Made by a program: the position numbers and the translations under genes. DNA of 7,330 bases from positions 1-7,330 of the forward strand of contig DHXA01000197.1 of NCBI GenBank assembly GCA_002413455.1. The letters are read 5' to 3'. Of this stretch, positions 1 through 7,330 are shown in pieces. Position 1 is the first letter of the stretch; every line of letters begins with the position of its first letter. The notes under the pieces were generated by a model. It worked only from the letters and a program-made list of their open reading frames with translations. It was not told where the DNA came from and did no database searches. This DNA is from Rhodanobacter sp. UBA5168. GTDB taxonomy: Bacteria > Pseudomonadota > Gammaproteobacteria > Xanthomonadales > Rhodanobacteraceae.

Positions 1-1807
<1,807 letters not shown>

Positions 1808-1813
1808 GGGGCG

Positions 1814-1818
1814 CTCCT
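1814..1818 (-). promoter_or_regulatory. Ribosome binding site of katE
   Basis: On the minus strand AGGAG is followed by six bases (GCGCCC-type spacer) and then the ATG at 1807-1805. This near-ideal Shine-Dalgarno decides the start in favour of 1807 over the internal Met36 codon, which would remove the low-complexity tail. Confidence 0.75.
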
Positions 1819-2056
1819 GCTGGGGATCGTTGGCGCGGCGCGGCGTCGCGGTCGAACGCCCATCCTGCGGCGGGCGCCGTCAACGTGCCGTCGTTCCGCG
1901 CCTGTTCCGGCCCATGCCATGACTTCCGGCCGTGTCCGAATACGCTGGCGGCCGGCACTATCGCGAGCGGCAGGGCTGGCCGCTTTCATCCGCCCTGGAT
2001 TTCACTGCAGCAACCGAGGACGGCGTGCCCAGAGGGCCGCCGCATCACCACACCTG

Positions 2057-2061
2057 AAGGG
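2057..2061 (+). promoter_or_regulatory. Ribosome binding site of the M1 aminopeptidase gene
   Basis: AAGGG (within GAAGGGAA) ends 6 bases before the ATG at 2068. The reading frame stays open well upstream, to at least 1762, but only this ATG has a Shine-Dalgarno and begins directly with a signal peptide, so it settles the start. Confidence 0.75.
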
Positions 2062-2067
2062 AATGTC

Positions 2068-4722
<2,655 letters not shown>

Positions 4723-4743
4723 TCGGGAAAGCAGTCTGGATAT

Positions 4744-4775
4744 GAAGAGGCCCCGCATCGCGGGGCTTCTTTTTC
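4744..4775 (+). terminator. Rho-independent terminator after the M1 aminopeptidase gene
   Basis: GCCCCGC (4750-4756), loop ATC and GCGGGGC (4760-4766) form a perfect 7-bp GC stem. Through one G-T pair it extends with GAAGAG against TTCTTT-type sequence. A T-rich run with single Cs (4767-4778) follows. It begins 21 bases after the stop codon at 4722 and separates the peptidase gene from the diguanylate cyclase gene. Confidence 0.88.
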
Positions 4776-4822
4776 TTCACAACCACCCGCTCGCGCCGCA
4801 GCCCGCTGACAGTGTATTTTCG

Positions 4823-4836
4823 GGCCTGGGCAGGCC
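4823..4836. repeat. Perfect 14-base inverted repeat upstream of the diguanylate cyclase gene
   Basis: GGCCTG and CAGGCC are separated by GG and lie about 51 bases before the start codon at 4888. The repeat could be an operator or a small hairpin in the 5' leader. No regulator family is recognised from it, and short GC palindromes arise easily by chance in DNA of this composition. The rest of the gap (4776-4887) shows no convincing promoter. A CTGACA at 4806-4811 has no -10 partner at normal distance. Confidence 0.3.
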
Positions 4837-4887
4837 GATGGGATTGCCGCATCCCGCGTTGCCCTTCCACCAACCGAGCCTGCCGCG

Positions 4888-5826
4888 ATGGTCGACAACG
4901 TGAACACGACGGAATACGACAGCGCCGTCTACAAGACGCTGCTGGAATCGACCCGCGCGATCCCGTGGAAGATCGACTGGGCCAGCAAGCAGTTTGTCTA
5001 TATCGGTCCCCAGATCGAGGCCCTGCTGGGCTGGACGCCGTCCAGCTGGGTGACCGTGGGGGACTGGGCCAGCCGCATGCATCCCGAGGATCGCGAGTGG
5101 GTGGTGAACTATTGCGTGGCGCAGTCGCTGGCGGGCGTGGACCACGAGGCCGACTATCGCGCGCTGACCCGCGACGATCGCTACGTATGGATTCGCGACG
5201 TGGTGCACGTGGTGCGCAACGACGACGGCACGGTCGCTTCGCTGATCGGCTTCATGTTCGACATCAGCGAACGCAAGCAGACCGAGCAGCAGCTGATCAG
5301 CCTGCAGAAGGAGCTGGAAGAGCTTTCATTCCGCGACGGCCTGACCGGTGTGGCGAACCGCCGCCGCTTTGACTCGCTCATCGAGCTCGAATGGAGCAAC
5401 GCGCGACGCAACCGCCAGCCGCTGTCGCTGATCTTGCTGGATATCGATTATTTCAAGCAGTACAACGATCACTACGGCCATCTCGAAGGCGACATGAGCC
5501 TCAAGTGCGTCGCCCGGGTGTTGAGTTCGGCCGCGACGCGGGCGCGCGACCTGCTGGCGCGCTTCGGCGGCGAGGAGTTCGTGCTGGTGCTGCCGGAAAC
5601 GGACGCCGCGGCTGCGCACGCGCTGGCCGAACGTTGCCGCCGGATGGTCAGCGACCAGCACATTGCGCATGAACCCTCGCCGATCGACCACATGCTGACG
5701 ATCAGCCTGGGCGTGGGCACCGCGATCCCCGGCCCCGATGACGAGCTGCTTACGTTCATCGACACGGTCGACAAGCGGTTGTATCGGGCCAAGCAGCGGG
5801 GCAGGGACTGCATCGTTGCCGGCTAA
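4888..5826 (+). CDS. PAS-GGDEF diguanylate cyclase
   Basis: Makes the second messenger cyclic di-GMP from two GTP. The 312-residue protein is cytoplasmic: I see no signal peptide or membrane segment. A PAS domain of the PAS_3 type spans about residues 22-128 (IPWKIDW, FVYIGPQIEALLGW, MHPEDR at 64-69) and ends in the PAC-like FDISERK (124-130). A short helical linker (131-146) leads into the GGDEF domain (about 147-312). The domain is complete: DGLTG at 150-154, metal-binding Asp185 in LDIDYFK, the guanine-site Asn193-Asp194, and the signature GGEEF at 227-231. An RARD motif (218-221) sits five residues before GGEEF, the position of the RxxD inhibitory site, so product feedback inhibition is expected. 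There is no EAL or HD-GYP domain. The ATG at 4888 has only a weak ribosome site (CCGAG region). Terminators on both sides suggest a single-gene unit. The PAS ligand is unknown. Confidence 0.95.
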   Translation: MVDNVNTTEYDSAVYKTLLESTRAIPWKIDWASKQFVYIGPQIEALLGWTPSSWVTVGDWASRMHPEDREWVVNYCVAQSLAGVDHEADYRALTRDDRYVWIRDVVHVVRNDDGTVASLIGFMFDISERKQTEQQLISLQKELEELSFRDGLTGVANRRRFDSLIELEWSNARRNRQPLSLILLDIDYFKQYNDHYGHLEGDMSLKCVARVLSSAATRARDLLARFGGEEFVLVLPETDAAAAHALAERCRRMVSDQHIAHEPSPIDHMLTISLGVGTAIPGPDDELLTFIDTVDKRLYRAKQRGRDCIVAG

Positions 5827-5830
5827 CGGG

Positions 5831-5854
5831 AAAAAGCCGCTGCCGAGTGCAGCG
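5831..5854 (-). terminator. Probable second minus-strand terminator next to the cyclase stop codon
   Basis: On the minus strand CGCTGC (5854-5849), loop ACTCG and GCAGCG (5843-5838) form a 6-bp GC-rich stem, followed by GC and then five Ts (5835-5831). It lies 4 bases beyond the cyclase stop codon. It would catch minus-strand transcripts that pass the main gcvP terminator, before they run antisense into the cyclase gene. The stem is short, so this is tentative; on the plus strand it has no T-run. Confidence 0.45.
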
Positions 5855-6028
5855 CTGCCACTCACCAAGCCGGACAAGCATCACGCTGAAGCCTTCCGAC
5901 TGCGCGAAACCGCATAACGGGCAGGGACGTACCGATAGCCGTGGTTCGAATAGGCCGTGCGCCGTAGTTCCGTCTTCTGACAGGCCCGCTGTACCGGCCC
6001 GCAAATCGAGGCGCTGCCGCAAGGAATG

Positions 6029-6054
6029 AAAAGGCCCCGCAAGCGGGGCCTTTT
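6029..6054. terminator. Bidirectional Rho-independent terminator shared by the cyclase gene and gcvP
   Basis: AAAAGGCCCCGC (6029-6040), AA, then GCGGGGCCTTTT (6043-6054) make a perfect 12-bp inverted repeat. Because one arm starts with A4 and the other ends with T4, it has a U-run on either strand. It lies 22 bases past the gcvP stop codon (6077-6079, minus) and about 200 bases past the cyclase stop. It is best placed for gcvP but should also stop plus-strand transcripts. The GGCCCCGC core matches that of the terminator near 4750. The rest of the convergent gap (5855-6028) holds nothing I can recognise. Confidence 0.9.
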
Positions 6055-6076
6055 CGATCTGCCGACTGGCTGCGAG

Positions 6077-7330
6077 CTAGGCCTCGACCTCATCCTTGTA
6101 CGCATCGATCGGAATGCACGCACACATGATGTTCTTGTCGCCGTAGACGTTGTCGACGCGGGCGACCGGCGACCAGTACTTCTGCTGCTTCAGGCTGGCC
6201 AGCGGGAACGCGGCTAGTTCGCGCGGGTAGGCGTGGGTCCACTCGCTGGCCGAGACCATCGTCGCGGTATGCGGCGCATTCTTCAGCGGGTTGTCCTCGC
6301 GGTCGAGCTTGCCGTCCTCGACGGCGCGGATCTCGTCGCGGATCTGGATCATCGCGTCGATGAAGCGGTCCAGCTCGTGCAGCGATTCGCTCTCGGTCGG
6401 TTCGACCATCAGCGTGCCGGCAACCGGGAAGCTCAAGGTCGGCGCGTGGAAGCCGAAGTCGATCAGACGCTTGGCCACGTCCTCGGCGCCGATGCCGGTG
6501 GCGTCCTTGAGCGGGCGCAGGTCGAGGATGCACTCGTGCGCGACCAGGCCGTTGCGGCCGGTGTACAGGGTGGGGTAGTGCGCTTCCAGTCGCCTGGCGA
6601 TGTAGTTGGCGTTGAGCAGAGCGACCTGAGTGGCTTTGCGCAGGCCCTGCTGGCCCATCATCGTGATGTACATCCAGCTGATCGGCAGGATCGAGGCCGA
6701 GCCATAGCTGGCCGCGCTGACCATGCCGACGGTGCCTTCGCCGCCGAGCGTGCGCGGCAGGAACGGCGCGAGATGCGACTTCACCGCGCAGGGGCCGACG
6801 CCCGGGCCGCCGCCGCCGTGCGGAATGCAGAAGGTCTTGTGCAGGTTCAGATGCGACACGTCCGAGCCCCACTTGCCGGGCTTGGCCACGCCGACCAGCG
6901 CGTTCATGTTGGCGCCATCGGTGTACACCTGACCGCCGTGCGCGTGCACGATCTCGCAGATCGCGACGATGTCCTCCTCGAACACGCCATGCGTGGACGG
7001 GTAGGTGATCATCAACGCGGCGAGGCGGTCGCTGTATTTCTCGGCGGCGCGGCGGATGTCTTCCACGTCGACGTTGCCGTTGGCGTCGCACTTGGTCACC
7101 ACCACGGTCATGCCGCACATCTGCGCGGAGGCCGGGTTGGTGCCGTGGGCGGACTCGGGGATCAGGCAGATGTCGCGATGGGCTTCGTTGCGCGAGCGGT
7201 GGTACGCGCGGATCGCCAGCAGGCCGGCGTATTCGCCCTGCGCGCCGGAGTTCGGTTGCAGGCTCACCGCGTCGTAGCCGGTGCACTCGACCAGCATCGC
7301 CTCGAGGCCGTCGATCAGCTCCTTGTAGCC
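6077..7330 (-). CDS. gcvP: Glycine dehydrogenase (decarboxylating), P-protein of the glycine cleavage system, C-terminal part
   Basis: The P-protein uses pyridoxal phosphate to decarboxylate glycine and passes the aminomethyl group to the lipoyl arm of H-protein (GcvH); GcvT and lipoamide dehydrogenase complete the cycle, feeding one-carbon units to folate. The last 417 codons are visible and the frame is open to the right edge. The PLP-binding lysine is residue 165 of the visible part ([12 protein letters not shown], codon at 6838-6836), followed by the glycine-rich GGGGPGVGP loop. It has 252 residues after it, close to E. coli GcvP, so the full protein should be the usual single-chain form of about 950-960 residues. 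Other family stretches are [42 protein letters not shown] and, near the end, [13 protein letters not shown]. No truncation or frameshift is seen. Any upstream glycine riboswitch or gcvT/gcvH neighbours would be outside the window. A strong terminator follows, so gcvP is the last gene of its unit. Confidence 0.97.
   Translation of the reverse strand, partial: GYKELIDGLEAMLVECTGYDAVSLQPNSGAQGEYAGLLAIRAYHRSRNEAHRDICLIPESAHGTNPASAQMCGMTVVVTKCDANGNVDVEDIRRAAEKYSDRLAALMITYPSTHGVFEEDIVAICEIVHAHGGQVYTDGANMNALVGVAKPGKWGSDVSHLNLHKTFCIPHGGGGPGVGPCAVKSHLAPFLPRTLGGEGTVGMVSAASYGSASILPISWMYITMMGQQGLRKATQVALLNANYIARRLEAHYPTLYTGRNGLVAHECILDLRPLKDATGIGAEDVAKRLIDFGFHAPTLSFPVAGTLMVEPTESESLHELDRFIDAMIQIRDEIRAVEDGKLDREDNPLKNAPHTATMVSASEWTHAYPRELAAFPLASLKQQKYWSPVARVDNVYGDKNIMCACIPIDAYKDEVEA

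Larger units (their letters stand above)
1808..2067. promoter_or_regulatory. Divergent intergenic region between katE and the M1 peptidase gene
   Basis: These 260 bases must carry the promoters of both divergently transcribed genes, because neither has another gene upstream on its own strand here. I looked for sigma-70 pairs and found none that convince. A TTGACG hexamer reads on the minus strand at 1883-1878, but the position about 17 bases further on is GC-rich and has no -10-like sequence. I see no clear OxyR-type or other named operator. The regulatory role is inferred from gene arrangement only. Confidence 0.4.

Noticed and set aside
1855..1883. A possible minus-strand sigma-70 promoter for katE with a TTGACG -35
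   Set aside because: At the normal spacing the sequence is GC-rich with no TATAAT-like hexamer.
5930..5965. A GGTTCGAAT stretch resembling a tRNA T-loop
   Set aside because: The flanking bases do not pair into a 5-bp T-stem on either strand, and no acceptor, anticodon or D arm can be placed around it.
5847..6029. A 60-codon plus-strand frame (GTG start) ending exactly at the bidirectional terminator
   Set aside because: It has no Shine-Dalgarno, its start lies inside the putative minus-strand hairpin, and the Ser/Arg/Pro-rich product resembles nothing. Its position before the terminator is suggestive but not enough.
5881..6123. An 80-codon minus-strand frame starting inside gcvP and running through the terminator
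   Set aside because: It starts within the gcvP coding region in another frame and crosses the 12-bp terminator hairpin. No recognisable motif or ribosome site.

Overview
The window comes from a GC-rich bacterial chromosome and carries four protein genes: a large-subunit catalase, an exported M1 aminopeptidase, a PAS-GGDEF diguanylate cyclase and the glycine cleavage P-protein. The strong G/C bias at third codon positions, GCCCCGC-type terminator hairpins and the flavour of the proteins suggest a gammaproteobacterium of the Xanthomonadales/Lysobacterales (for example Rhodanobacter or Dyella relatives). That placement is an inference from protein resemblance; no rRNA or other marker gene is present.

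Layout. Positions 1-1807 (minus) hold the N-terminal 602 codons of katE, whose 3' end lies off the left edge. A 260-base divergent intergenic region (1808-2067) separates it from the M1 aminopeptidase gene (2068-4722, plus), which has a clear signal peptide and ends in a strong hairpin terminator at about 4744-4775. After a short gap containing a perfect 14-base palindrome, a single diguanylate cyclase gene (4888-5826, plus) stands alone. The 250-base convergent gap (5827-6076) holds a perfect 12-bp bidirectional terminator (6029-6054) and a probable second minus-strand terminator just after the cyclase stop. The last 417 codons of gcvP occupy 6077-7330 on the minus strand, with the start off the right edge.

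How the genes relate. They do not form an operon or a recognisable system. Each is its own transcription unit: katE and the peptidase diverge, the cyclase is bounded by terminators, and gcvP converges on it. The roles are peroxide defence (katE), periplasmic peptide trimming (M1 peptidase), c-di-GMP signalling (cyclase) and glycine/one-carbon metabolism (gcvP).

I found no mobile element, CRISPR array, tRNA, rRNA, phage gene or toxin-antitoxin pair, and no convincing new system. The points most worth a second look are a Cys-for-His change in the catalase that predicts a Cys-Tyr instead of a His-Tyr crosslink, a lone cysteine pair in the exported peptidase, and the terminator arrangement around the cyclase. 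The many long open frames opposite katE and the peptidase gene are by-products of GC-rich codon use.
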